Source: Pseudomonas sp. ML96 (GTDB taxonomy: Bacteria; Pseudomonadota; Gammaproteobacteria; Pseudomonadales; Pseudomonadaceae). Taken from it: a stretch of 64,000 nucleotides of DNA. Positions 20,268-29,429 of the stretch are shown here, piece by piece (within the stretch, counting starts at the first letter, position 1; every line of letters starts with the position of its first letter). The stretch spans positions 214,276 through 278,275 of the forward strand of contig NZ_JPMY01000003.1 in assembly GCF_000761545.1 (NCBI RefSeq). The letters are read 5' to 3'. The notes beneath the pieces are model-generated. The model was not told the origin of the DNA and searched no databases. It worked only from the letters and a program-made list of their open reading frames with translations. The translations under genes and the position numbers were made by a program.

Positions 20268-20911
20268 CACTCTGCGCCCGCCGGGCGCTGTACCCACACC
20301 GGGGTCAGGCTGGAGCCGCTGCCGGTGACGTAGAGGGCAGCCACTTCACCGCGCTCGAGCACGACCTGGTTGAGGTCGCTGACCTTCTTGTCGCCAGCGA
20401 ACAGCGCCAAGCGCACCTTGACCGGATTGATCTCGCGGTCGCCACGGCCCTTGCCGGCGACGGCTGGAACGACCTCGGTCTTACCATCGGCGGTCTTCAG
20501 GGTCACCGGGGTATCGGACAGGTTCTGCACGCGCACCAGGGCCTTCTGGCGGTTCTTGAAGGCCGGGTCCTCGACCAGGTTCAGGTTGCCGCCGGGCATC
20601 TGCACCAGGGTGTAGTACTGGTTGGCCTTGAGGTCCACCGGCAGGCTCTTGCCCGCGGCACTGGCGCTGTAGCTGCCGGCCGGGAGGAAGGAGAAGTCGC
20701 TGCTGCCGCGCGGCGCCACGTCCTTGATGTTGACCGAGCCGAGGCTCAGGTTGAGCTCCGAGGAGCCGGCGTTGTAGGCGCGAACGAAGGCCGAGCCGGC
20801 CGGTGCGGTCGGGCCGTAGAGGCCGCCCTCGTCGGCATGGGCGAGGTTCATGGCGGCCGCGAGGCTAAGGCAGCCCAGTCCCAGGGCCAGCTTGCGAAGG
20901 GTGGTTTGCAT
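20267..20911 (-). CDS. algF: AlgF: alginate O-acetylation protein, periplasmic
   Basis: A 214-residue protein with a Sec signal peptide ending NLAHADEGG, then LYGPTAPAGSAFVRAYN, typical of AlgF. It works with AlgI, AlgJ and AlgX in moving acetyl groups to mannuronate residues of alginate. Two ATGs lie six bases apart; the inner one (20911) is chosen because AAAGGA is then at 8-9 bases, whereas it is only 2 from the outer one. Its stop overlaps the start of algL, so the two are translationally coupled. Confidence 0.93.
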   Translation of the reverse strand: MQTTLRKLALGLGCLSLAAAMNLAHADEGGLYGPTAPAGSAFVRAYNAGSSELNLSLGSVNIKDVAPRGSSDFSFLPAGSYSASAAGKSLPVDLKANQYYTLVQMPGGNLNLVEDPAFKNRQKALVRVQNLSDTPVTLKTADGKTEVVPAVAGKGRGDREINPVKVRLALFAGDKKVSDLNQVVLERGEVAALYVTGSGSSLTPVWVQRPAGAE

Positions 20912-20934
20912 GGTCATCTTCCTTTCGTGAGTAC

Positions 20935-22089
20935 TTATTGGGCCGCCAGGGATTTGGCGGGGCCTTTCGCGGCCAACTGGTTGGCCGGTGCGTGGCCGGA
21001 GCCCAGCTGGGCCAGCCATTGCGGATCGAATTCGCTGAGGTCGCTGGACAGGGTCAGGTAGCGCTCCGGCACCTCCCACAGCACCAGCTTGAGGCCCTGG
21101 GTCTCCTCCTCGCCCTTGGCCAGCAGGCGCAGCATCGGCACCAGCGGGCCGTGGCCGTCCTCGGCGTAGTTGTAGAGGTCGGTGCCCAGCGCCTGGCGCA
21201 GCGCGCCGAGGAAGTTCCACTTCGGATTGGCGCTGTAGCTGGTACCGACCAGAGCGATCTGCGGTGCGCTGTCGCCGAACAGGTCGCCACCAGCGCCCTC
21301 GTCACTCTGTTCGGTCACGCGTTTCTCCAGGGGTTCCTTCGCCGGTTGCATGGCGGCGAAGTACGGGTCGAGCGGCAGGTAGCTGAGCAGGTCGCCCTTG
21401 TGCGTCTCGCTGCCGACGCGACGGGTCTCGTAGCTCAGCGCACCGCTCTGCCACAGGTTGCGCTGCAGCAGGTCCTCGGCCACCGCGCGGGCGGCCAGGT
21501 CGGCGCCCAGCGGCGTCCAGTGGGTGTCGGTGCGCAGGAACACCAGGCCCTGGCTCTTGCCCGCATCGAGCACGCTGAACAGGTCGGCGCCCTGCAGGCC
21601 TAGGCCCTGCAGGCGCTGCCGAGCCTGCTCGTACAACGCCTGTTGCTGGGCCACCGGACGCTGCTCGGCGACGAACTCCGGATACAGCCGCGCCTTGGCC
21701 GGCAGCAGCACGACCTGCAGCTGGATGCCACGACGTTGCAGCTCATCGCGCACGCCGGTGATCAGCTTCCAGTTGTCTTCGACCTGACTCGGCTTGATCG
21801 CCGGCTTGAACTCTTCGCTGGTGAACAACCAGCCCTTACGGCCGATCACCACGCCCGGCCGGCCCTCGCCGAACAGGCCGTACTCCAGGGCAGCCCAGGC
21901 ATTGGTGCCGAGTTCCTTGACCGGGAAGCCCTTGTCATAGTGCTTCTCGATGGCGTGGGTCAGCTTGCCGTTGAGGAAGGTGGTTTCCGAAGCTGCCGAG
22001 AAGCGGAACAGGTTCGGCAGCGAAGCCAGCGACAACGCCGCGAGCACCACGACGAAGGTCAGGCTGTAGAGAATGTGGATGGTGCGCAT
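20935..22089 (-). CDS. algJ: AlgJ: alginate O-acetyltransferase component
   Basis: A 384-residue SGNH-like protein with an N-terminal signal anchor (residues about 7-27). The catalytic set seen in the family is present: D188-T-H190-W (RTDTHWTPLG) and the nucleophile S284 in VGTSYSANPKWNF. GRKGWLFTSEEF near residue 83 is typical. It is membrane-anchored, faces the periplasm, and takes part in the acetyl relay from AlgI toward AlgX and polymer. Its ATG is preceded by GAGGAGG overlapping the algI stop. The gap to algF is about 20 bases. Confidence 0.94.
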   Translation of the reverse strand: MRTIHILYSLTFVVVLAALSLASLPNLFRFSAASETTFLNGKLTHAIEKHYDKGFPVKELGTNAWAALEYGLFGEGRPGVVIGRKGWLFTSEEFKPAIKPSQVEDNWKLITGVRDELQRRGIQLQVVLLPAKARLYPEFVAEQRPVAQQQALYEQARQRLQGLGLQGADLFSVLDAGKSQGLVFLRTDTHWTPLGADLAARAVAEDLLQRNLWQSGALSYETRRVGSETHKGDLLSYLPLDPYFAAMQPAKEPLEKRVTEQSDEGAGGDLFGDSAPQIALVGTSYSANPKWNFLGALRQALGTDLYNYAEDGHGPLVPMLRLLAKGEEETQGLKLVLWEVPERYLTLSSDLSEFDPQWLAQLGSGHAPANQLAAKGPAKSLAAQ

Positions 22090-22101
22090 GTCGGCTCCTC
22101 C

Positions 22102-23595
22102 TCAGAACTGGAAGTACAGGAAGGGTGAAAAGCTTTGCGCCGACAGCTTCAGTACCGAGGCGACAAACAGCAGCAGGACCAGCAGGCGGCCAAGCGCGAC
22201 CGCGTAGGCCGGGGCCACGCCGGCGGCTACCGCAGTGGCGCCGCCCAGCGGGGCGACACTGCCCTCCTCGCCGGCCTTGGCCTTGGGTGCGCGGCTGGTC
22301 AGCGGATTGGCGTAGAACTGGCGGATGCCGAAGAAAGCGATCACGCCGTAGGCCAGGACCAGGGTGGCGATCTGCAGGCTGGTGAGCTGCGCGACAGTCA
22401 GCTCGGACAGCCCCCAGTCGGAGAACTCGAACATGGCCGAATACATGCGCCAGGCCACGTCGAGGTTCTCGGCGCGGAAGATCACCCAGCCGAGCACCAC
22501 CAGCAGGAAGGTGAAGGCCCATTTCAGCGGGTTGATGGTGCGCGGCGCGGCGTCCGTGCCCAGGGCGCGTTCGATGGCCAGCCACATGCCATGCCAGGCG
22601 CCCCAGATGATGTAGGTGAAGTTGGCGCCGTGCCACAGACCGCCCAGCAGCATGGTCAGGAACAGGTTGCGGTAGGTCTGGAAGGTGGTACCGCGGTTGC
22701 CGCCCAGGCTGATGTACAGGTAGTCACGCAGCCAGGTCGACAGGCTGATGTGCCAGCGCCGCCAGAACTCGGTGATCGACTGGCTGATGTAGGGCTGGTT
22801 GAAGTTCTCCATGAAGCGGAAACCCATCATCAGGCCCAGGCCGATGGCCATGCTGCTATAGCCGGCGAAGTCGAAGTACAGCTGCGCGGTGTAGGCCACG
22901 GCGCCGAGCCAGGCCTCACCGGTGGTCGGGTCGGACAGCGCGAAGCAGTGGTCGGCAATCGGTGCCACGCTGTCGGCGATGAACACCTTCATGATGAAAC
23001 CCTGCATGAAGCGCGTGCAGCCCTCGGCGAACTTGTCCACCGTGTGGGTACGGTGGTTGAACTGGTCCACCAGGTCGCGGAAGCGCAGCACCGGGCCGGC
23101 GATCAGGTGCGGGAAGATCGCCACGAAGGCCGCGAAGTCGATCAGGTTGTGGGTGGCCGGCGTATCGCCGCGGTACACGTCGATGATGTAGCTGATCGAC
23201 TCGAACACGTAGAACGAGATACCGATCGGCAACAGGATATGGGTCAGCACGAAGGGGTCCATGCCGAAGGAGCTGACCACCATGTTGAAGCTCTCGACCC
23301 CGAAGTTGGCGTACTTGAAGTAGCCCAGCACGCAGAGGTCGACCACCACACCGAGGATCAGCCAGCGCTGCGCGGCCTTGGTCCGCACGCCAGCGGCGCC
23401 GATACGCAGGCCGATCCAGTAGTTGAACACGGTGACGCCGGCGAACAGCGCGAGGAAGTCCACCCGCCACCAGGCATAGAAGATGTAGCTGGCGACCAAC
23501 AGCAGCAGGTTGCGGTAGCGATTACCGCTCAGGTAGTACAAGCCGAGGAAGATCGGCAGGAACAGGAACAGAAACACGTTCGACGAGAAAACCAT
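22102..23595 (-). CDS. algI: AlgI: MBOAT-family membrane acyltransferase of alginate acetylation
   Basis: A 497-residue protein with about ten or more membrane segments. It starts MVFSSNVFLFLFLPIFLGLY and has the MBOAT core with SITEFWRRWHISLSTWLRDY and LGGLWHGANFTYIIWGAWHG, the latter holding the conserved His. It brings the acetyl group across the inner membrane. Start at 23595 is chosen for AGGAG 8 bases upstream; ten extra codons upstream are not family-like. It directly follows algX here, where algL lies in P. aeruginosa; the algX-algI gap of 66 bases shows no remnant of algL. Confidence 0.95.
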   Translation of the reverse strand: MVFSSNVFLFLFLPIFLGLYYLSGNRYRNLLLLVASYIFYAWWRVDFLALFAGVTVFNYWIGLRIGAAGVRTKAAQRWLILGVVVDLCVLGYFKYANFGVESFNMVVSSFGMDPFVLTHILLPIGISFYVFESISYIIDVYRGDTPATHNLIDFAAFVAIFPHLIAGPVLRFRDLVDQFNHRTHTVDKFAEGCTRFMQGFIMKVFIADSVAPIADHCFALSDPTTGEAWLGAVAYTAQLYFDFAGYSSMAIGLGLMMGFRFMENFNQPYISQSITEFWRRWHISLSTWLRDYLYISLGGNRGTTFQTYRNLFLTMLLGGLWHGANFTYIIWGAWHGMWLAIERALGTDAAPRTINPLKWAFTFLLVVLGWVIFRAENLDVAWRMYSAMFEFSDWGLSELTVAQLTSLQIATLVLAYGVIAFFGIRQFYANPLTSRAPKAKAGEEGSVAPLGGATAVAAGVAPAYAVALGRLLVLLLFVASVLKLSAQSFSPFLYFQF

Positions 23596-23661
23596 CCTAG
23601 CTTCTCCTGGGAATGGGTTTGCCACCGGCCGCCGCAGCGACCGGGCCGGAACAAGGCAGAA

Positions 23662-25083
23662 TCAAGGGTTGCTGGCGACGTGCTGACGGCCGCCGCTGTC
23701 GCGGCGCTTGCACACGGTTGCCTCCACGGTGAGGCCTTCCGGCATGTTTTCGGGCGCTTCCATTTCCAGGCCCATGAGGGTCAGGTCGGCCCAGTCGTTT
23801 TCGTCACGCAGCTCGAACAGATAGCGGCCACCGGTATCGATGCGCTCGCTCTGCTCCAGCTTGTAGCCCTCCTTGCGCCCGCTGAAGTACCAGACGGTGC
23901 TCTTCGCCTCGTGGATGGCCGGGTCGCTGAAGCGCACGTCGATCATGTGGTCGGCGCTGCGCAGCTCCTTCAGGCCACTGGTGCCGTTGAGCAGGATCTG
24001 GTTGTTGCCCGGGTGCATCTTGACCTTGGCGGTCATCAGCGCCGGCTGGCCGACGCAGCCGTTGTCGACCATCGGCACCGCCTGGCGGTAGAAGTCGCGT
24101 AGCGACATGTCGTAGTGGGTAGCGAACTCCCAGACCACCACCTTGGGCGGGTTCTTCTGGAATTCCTCGCTGGCTAGCAGCTGCAGCATGGCCGCCTCGT
24201 AGCCGCCGCCGGTAACGGCCATGTTCATCACCGACACGCCGCTGTACTGCTCCAGGTAACCGGCGAAGTTGTAGGCAACGCCGCTGTTACTGGTACCAAC
24301 CAGCACCACGTCGGGGCTGGACTCGTCGCCGAACAGGCTGTCGCCGGAGCTTTCGTCCGCCGGCTCGGTGGTGAAGCGGTCGACGTACTCGGTGTCGTAG
24401 CTGTTGTTGCAGATCTTGCCTGCGGCTTCGCCGGAGCTGCCCGGACTGCCGAGGATGCCGACGCGCTTGGTGACGAACTCCTTCTTCGGCATATCGGCGT
24501 AGGCCGGAATCTGCTTCAGCACCTCGGCCGTCAAACGGGCCGTGTCCTTGGCACCGCGCGGGGTCCAGTGGTGGTCGTCCTTGAAGAAGAAGTCGGTCTG
24601 CTTGCCCTGCTCATCGAACAGCGGCGAGTAGTCGGCCGCCCAGATCCCCGCCTTGCGGAAGTTCTCGATGGTCTTGATGTAGTTTGCCTTCGCCGTCTCG
24701 TAGTCGAACTTGGAGTACCACTCGGGCGTCAGCTTGTTGCGTACCACCAGGCCCTTGGTCGGCTGGAACACGATCAGCAGCTCGGTGCCACGCGCCTTCA
24801 GCGCGTCGCGGAAGCGCTTGAGCTGGGCGTAGCCCTGCGGCGTGGTGCCGATGTCGGTGCGCAGGTCGTTCTTGGTGCGGAACAGCCAGCCGTTCTGCCC
24901 ATCGATCAACATGCTGTGGAAGTCGAGTTCCTTGGTGTTGTAGTTGGCCGGGTTGTGCGCCGCCGGGCACAGGCCGTCGATCAGTTCGATGTCGTACTGG
25001 GGAAACTCCGCCGCGAAGGCGGTCGATGCGGACAGCAGCAGGCCCAGCGCCATGCTGCCGCGAGCACTTGGAAACAGGCTCAT
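23662..25083 (-). CDS. algX: AlgX: alginate O-acetyltransferase, periplasmic
   Basis: A 473-residue secreted protein (signal peptide to about Ala25). It has an SGNH hydrolase-like domain with D170 and H172 (KDDHHWTPRG) and S265 (VGTSNSG), matching the D174/H176/S269 triad known in P. aeruginosa, followed by a C-terminal carbohydrate-binding module. It places acetyl groups on alginate and belongs to the periplasmic scaffold with AlgK and AlgG. Its ATG overlaps the algG stop by four bases. Confidence 0.95.
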   Translation of the reverse strand: MSLFPSARGSMALGLLLSASTAFAAEFPQYDIELIDGLCPAAHNPANYNTKELDFHSMLIDGQNGWLFRTKNDLRTDIGTTPQGYAQLKRFRDALKARGTELLIVFQPTKGLVVRNKLTPEWYSKFDYETAKANYIKTIENFRKAGIWAADYSPLFDEQGKQTDFFFKDDHHWTPRGAKDTARLTAEVLKQIPAYADMPKKEFVTKRVGILGSPGSSGEAAGKICNNSYDTEYVDRFTTEPADESSGDSLFGDESSPDVVLVGTSNSGVAYNFAGYLEQYSGVSVMNMAVTGGGYEAAMLQLLASEEFQKNPPKVVVWEFATHYDMSLRDFYRQAVPMVDNGCVGQPALMTAKVKMHPGNNQILLNGTSGLKELRSADHMIDVRFSDPAIHEAKSTVWYFSGRKEGYKLEQSERIDTGGRYLFELRDENDWADLTLMGLEMEAPENMPEGLTVEATVCKRRDSGGRQHVASNP

Positions 25084-26630
25084 CGTGCGGCCTCCATGTC
25101 CTTGCCGAGGTAATCGATCAGTACCGGTTTGTCCTGGCGCACCATCAGGTCGAGGATCTTGTCCTGGAAGGGGCCGAGGATGCCCGGCAGAGTGATGCCG
25201 GCGCTCTTGGTCGGTGAGAGCATTTCCACGCGGTAGAGCTCGAGGCTCAGGGGCGAATCCACCCCCATCGGCCCGGAGGCGTTGGCCACCAGCTTGCCGC
25301 CAACGATGAGCATGGAGATGTTGGTCTCGAAGGGGTCGAGGAGGATGTCGCGGTCGGTGTTGCTGAGGTCCTTCACGTGGCCGTAGACGCCCAGCTTGCC
25401 GTTGGTCACCACCAGGTTCTCGTACAGCTTGACGTTCATGCTGTTGCGCACGCGGATGCCGTGGCGCTGGTTGTTGTAGGCCTTGTTGCCCCACAACAGG
25501 TTGTTGCCGCTCTCGTAGATGGTCACGCCGTCGGACTTGTTGCGGTACGTCTCGTTGTAGGCCAGTACGTTGTTCACGCTGCTACGGTCGATGACGATGC
25601 CGGACAGCTCGTTGTCGTAGGAACGGTTGTTGAAGATCCAGCTGTCGTTGACCTCGCGCGAGATGATGATGCCGTGCTTCTGCTTGGTGCCGTAGGCGGT
25701 GTTCTCGGCGATGATCAGGCGGCGCGAACGGTCGTGCGGGTCGATGCCGTAGACCAGGTTGTTGCGGTAGGTGTTGCCACGGATCACCACGTCGTCGGCC
25801 TCGTAGCAGTAGAAGCCGTACCACATGTCGTCCCACATCGAATTGAGCAGCCAGCCGGTGGGATGGCCGCGCTTCATCTTCGGATGCATCGACGGGCTGT
25901 ACTGCGAGATCGAGAAGCCGTAGGACTTACTCTTGGTGTAACCGAGGCTGGAGATGGTCGAGCCGACGATGTAGGTCTCGGTGCCCCCCCAGGAGTTGAT
26001 GAAGGGACGGAACTCGCCCTTCTTGGCGAACCAGTCCTGCTCCTTCTTCGCCTCGTTCCAGGCGGTGACGCGGGTGTCGGTGACGAACAGCTTTCCGTCG
26101 TTGACGATGAACGCGCCGCGGTCCTTGGACAGGCGGAAATCCTTGGTCGCCTGGTCGATGTGCAGGGTCGCGCCAGGCATCACCACCAGCGGCAGGCGCA
26201 AGGTGTAGATGCCCGGTTCGGTCTCCTCGAAATAACGCGGCTGCAGCGCCTTGGCCAGGTCGGCCGGGGTGACGTAGCCACCCTGGATGACGATGGCCTG
26301 CGGCATGCCGCCCTGGCGGCTGACCCACTCGCGCAGGCGCTGGTCACCGCCGGTGAACTCGCTCAGCTGGTCCATGCCGATCATGCGTTGCAGGCCGATG
26401 CTGCCGGCGGGCTTGCGCTGGATCTTGGCCTGCACCGCCTCGGGGGTGTAGGGCGTCAGGTCCGGCAGCTTGGGCGCCTCCATGTGCAGCGGCTCGGCCG
26501 GTGCACTACTCACCCGATAGTTCTCGGGCGAGGCCTCGGTATTCACCGCCTGGGCGCTGCCGGCCATCGCCAGCCAGGCGCAGAGGCCAAGCCCGACGCC
26601 GCGCGGCCAGCTGTGATTGCACTGGTTCAT
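25080..26630 (-). CDS. algG: AlgG: mannuronan C5-epimerase
   Basis: A 516-residue periplasmic right-handed beta-helix protein (CASH-type repeats). The signal peptide ends about AQA-VNTE. The catalytic DPHD motif is at residues 297-300 within LVYGIDPHDRSRR, and repeated NN and YxN patterns follow through residue 420. It converts mannuronate to guluronate in the polymer and protects it during export. The ATG follows GAGGCGAGC, 10 bases after the algE stop. It overlaps algX. Confidence 0.96.
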   Translation of the reverse strand: MNQCNHSWPRGVGLGLCAWLAMAGSAQAVNTEASPENYRVSSAPAEPLHMEAPKLPDLTPYTPEAVQAKIQRKPAGSIGLQRMIGMDQLSEFTGGDQRLREWVSRQGGMPQAIVIQGGYVTPADLAKALQPRYFEETEPGIYTLRLPLVVMPGATLHIDQATKDFRLSKDRGAFIVNDGKLFVTDTRVTAWNEAKKEQDWFAKKGEFRPFINSWGGTETYIVGSTISSLGYTKSKSYGFSISQYSPSMHPKMKRGHPTGWLLNSMWDDMWYGFYCYEADDVVIRGNTYRNNLVYGIDPHDRSRRLIIAENTAYGTKQKHGIIISREVNDSWIFNNRSYDNELSGIVIDRSSVNNVLAYNETYRNKSDGVTIYESGNNLLWGNKAYNNQRHGIRVRNSMNVKLYENLVVTNGKLGVYGHVKDLSNTDRDILLDPFETNISMLIVGGKLVANASGPMGVDSPLSLELYRVEMLSPTKSAGITLPGILGPFQDKILDLMVRQDKPVLIDYLGKDMEAAR

Positions 26631-26640
26631 GCTCGCCTCC

Positions 26641-28062
26641 TCAATAACGCCAGATCACGTCGAGCATGACCCGGTGCATGCTCGAATCGGTGCCACTGCC
26701 AAAGGCATCGCCAGGGAAGAACACGCCGCCGCGCAGGCGTACCAGGGCCGAGTCGGCCTCGACCACGCCCAGCTCGCTGCGATCGAAGTAGCGGGTCAGC
26801 ACCAGGTCGACTTCCTGGCCGAGGTCCTTCTCGCCCGGCTCCAGGGCCACGTTCAGGCCACTGGCGCTGTCCGCATCGTCGTCCACGCGCCAGAAGCGGT
26901 GGTAGACCAGGCTGGCGTCATACTGCTTGTCCATGATCCAGCTGCCGAACAGCGACGCGGCCTGCAGGTTGTTCAGCTCGCCGCGGTAGGCCTCGCCGAA
27001 GCGGTGCACGGTGGAACGGGTGCCGGTGAAGCGCGCGCGGTTGCTCTGCAGGTCAGTCTGCATGAACTGGTCGGAATCGCCGTCGCTGTCGCCACCGCCG
27101 CTGGCCCGCGACAGGGTGCCGCCGACGCGCCAGCTCTCATCGATGTTCCAGCGCAGGCCGAGGTCGACGGCCCAGCCATCGACGTCCTGATCGCGGCTGC
27201 CCACCGCCAGGCGCTCGCCGCTGACGTTGCTGGTCTGCAGCAGCTCGGCGTCGCCTTGCATCACGGTGGCGGCGGCCCAGTAGTTGACCGGCGCGGTGCT
27301 ACGCGGATTGAAGAAATCGCCGTTGAGTTCGGCACCCAGCCAGGTGATGTCGCCGGTGTAGGTCTTGCTCAGCTCGTCGATGCGCTCGCCGGGCTTGGGC
27401 AGGCTGCCGTTGTCGCGGCTGTGGTGCAGCTTGAGGCCGGCCCAGTGGCCCGGACGCCACTGGGTGGAAACGTCGGCCATGAAGTGCTGGCGATCCTCGT
27501 CCTGGGGCGCCAGGTCGTCGAGGTCGGTGCGATAGTCGCTGAAGCGCTCAGCGACGCCGATGTGGGCGTCGAGCAGCGTGGTCTCGAAGTTCCAGCGCAG
27601 CGCTTCGATGTTGGTATCCCACCACAGGCCATCGTTGGCGCGAATGCGCTGGCGACCGAAGCGCAGCGACTCGCCGGGGTAGGAGGTCAGGCCGCCGTAG
27701 TCGACCCAGAATTCGTGCAGCGCGAGGAAGTTCTCGTCGCGCTCGCGGGAGTCGGAAGAATCGATGGTGTCGCCGTTGACCTGGGACGACTCCAGTACAT
27801 CGCTGGCGACGAAGGCCTCGCCGAGCACATAGCCCGACCAGTCGCCACGCGTGCCATAGACCCAGGGCCGGGCGCTGAGGCCGACGCCGTTGAAGTCGCC
27901 TTCGTCCTGGGTGCCCAGGTCCAGATCTTCGGTGGACTGGGCGGTGAATTTGAAGTTGATGCCGTAATCGAAGCTCGACGCTTCTTCGGCGCGCACGCCA
28001 CTGACGGTCAAGGTCCCACTGGCCGCAATGACGACACTGAGAAGTGATCTTCTGAAGGTCAT
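26641..28062 (-). CDS. algE: AlgE: outer-membrane alginate export porin
   Basis: A 473-residue protein with a signal peptide ending SGVRA-EEASSFDYG and alternating amphipathic strands through to a C-terminal aromatic residue (VIWRY), as expected for a beta-barrel. FKFTAQSTEDLDLGTQDEGD and RFGRQRIRANDGLWWDTNIE are typical of the family; the second belongs to the arginine-rich selectivity region. The length is close to the 490 of P. aeruginosa. Its start overlaps the algK stop (ATGA). Confidence 0.95.
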   Translation of the reverse strand: MTFRRSLLSVVIAASGTLTVSGVRAEEASSFDYGINFKFTAQSTEDLDLGTQDEGDFNGVGLSARPWVYGTRGDWSGYVLGEAFVASDVLESSQVNGDTIDSSDSRERDENFLALHEFWVDYGGLTSYPGESLRFGRQRIRANDGLWWDTNIEALRWNFETTLLDAHIGVAERFSDYRTDLDDLAPQDEDRQHFMADVSTQWRPGHWAGLKLHHSRDNGSLPKPGERIDELSKTYTGDITWLGAELNGDFFNPRSTAPVNYWAAATVMQGDAELLQTSNVSGERLAVGSRDQDVDGWAVDLGLRWNIDESWRVGGTLSRASGGGDSDGDSDQFMQTDLQSNRARFTGTRSTVHRFGEAYRGELNNLQAASLFGSWIMDKQYDASLVYHRFWRVDDDADSASGLNVALEPGEKDLGQEVDLVLTRYFDRSELGVVEADSALVRLRGGVFFPGDAFGSGTDSSMHRVMLDVIWRY

Positions 28063-29429
28063 AGTGTTTCCCGCACTTGATTATTGGAGGTGCCCAGACT
28101 CAGCTGTTCGCCGGTCCTGGCCGCCTTTTCCTTGGCCACCATCGCCCTCACCCGCTCCATGTCACCGGGCTGCAGGCGTGGCGCGATGCGCTCGAGCCAC
28201 TGATCGGCCTGGGGCATGCCCTGCTCCTTGGCCAAGGTGGCGAAGCCGTACGCGTAGACGGGGTTGATGCGGATGCCGCGGCCCTCGCCGAACAGCTGGG
28301 CCAGGGCCACGTCGGCGCTGGGATTGCCGCTGCGTGCGACGATCAGCAGTTGATCGCGGGCCTTGTCCGGCTCGACCGCGCCGAGTTTTCCCTCGCGGTA
28401 CAGGCGCGCCAGCATGATTCGCGCCTTGGGCTCCTGCGGCGCGGCCATCAGCAGGTACTTCTCGGCTTTGTCCGGCTCCGCCGGTACCAGTTGGCCGTTC
28501 AGATAGACCTGACCGAGACCGGCGGCAGCCTTGCTGGAGCCGGCTTCGACGCCCTTCTCCAGGTACTCGACCACCTGCTCGCCCTCACCCAGTTGCGGGT
28601 AATTGCGCACCAGGTCGGCCAGGCCGGCCCAGGCATCCGGCCACTGCGGGGCGATCATTTCGTAAAGCTGCTTGGCTTCCTCCGGGCGTGGCTCGCCGGA
28701 GCCCTCGCCCGCCAGTGCGCGGGCCACCGACTTGACCTGGGCCGGCGGCACCTGCTCGCTGGCATAGGCGCCGTCGAGACGTGCGAGCAGCGCCTTGAGC
28801 GCGTCCTCGTCGCCCTGGATGCGGTACACGGTGGCCAGCTCCACGTAGCAATCGCCGACTTCGTTGAGCCAGGTCTCGCAGGACTGACGCACCTCATCCA
28901 GGTGCTGCTCATAGTCGCCACGGGCGCGGTACAGAATGATCCAGCCGAGCTTGGCCTGCGGCATGCCCTGGGCCTGCCAGCCCTTGAGCTGACTCTCGAC
29001 CGCGGCGATATCCGGCTGCGGTTCGGCCAGTTCCAGGCGCACCAGGGCCAGCAGCACGCTCTGGTCGCCGCTGTCGATGGCCGCACGCAGCAGGCTCTTG
29101 GCCTCCTGACGCTCGGCCTCGCTGGCGTTCTCCTTCACCGCCAGCCACTTGCCCAGCTTGATCCGCGCGATCAGCGAGTCATTCGCCGCGCGCCGGTAGA
29201 TGGCCTCGCCCTCGGCCTGGCGCTGCGGGTCGGGGCTCTGCACCAGCACGTCGGCCAGGCCGACCTCGGCGTCCTCGTAGCCCAGCTCCGCCAGCGAGCG
29301 GAAATTACTCTCCGCCGTCTGCAGATCGCCGCCGGTTCTGGCCTGCTTGGCCAGCTCCATGTCAGGCAGCTGGGCGCAGCCGGCCGCAGCGGCCACGCAC
29401 AGGGCGATTACGCTCAGCCGGGCGTTCAT
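28059..29429 (-). CDS. algK: AlgK: TPR/Sel1 outer-membrane lipoprotein of alginate secretion
   Basis: A 456-residue protein with lipobox AAAAGC (Cys18) and many Sel1/TPR-like helical repeats (for example YEDAEVGLADVLV, AAAGLGQVYLNGQ, ADVALAQLFGEGR). It helps locate AlgE and links the outer membrane to AlgX and Alg44 in the secretion complex. Its start overlaps alg44 (ATGA) and its end overlaps algE, so alg44-algK-algE are translationally coupled. Confidence 0.95.
   Translation of the reverse strand: MNARLSVIALCVAAAAGCAQLPDMELAKQARTGGDLQTAESNFRSLAELGYEDAEVGLADVLVQSPDPQRQAEGEAIYRRAANDSLIARIKLGKWLAVKENASEAERQEAKSLLRAAIDSGDQSVLLALVRLELAEPQPDIAAVESQLKGWQAQGMPQAKLGWIILYRARGDYEQHLDEVRQSCETWLNEVGDCYVELATVYRIQGDEDALKALLARLDGAYASEQVPPAQVKSVARALAGEGSGEPRPEEAKQLYEMIAPQWPDAWAGLADLVRNYPQLGEGEQVVEYLEKGVEAGSSKAAAGLGQVYLNGQLVPAEPDKAEKYLLMAAPQEPKARIMLARLYREGKLGAVEPDKARDQLLIVARSGNPSADVALAQLFGEGRGIRINPVYAYGFATLAKEQGMPQADQWLERIAPRLQPGDMERVRAMVAKEKAARTGEQLSLGTSNNQVRETL

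Noticed and set aside
22135..24102. 655-codon plus-strand open frame across algI and algX
   Set aside because: Antisense to two alginate genes with full family motifs; no ribosome site and shadow-like composition.
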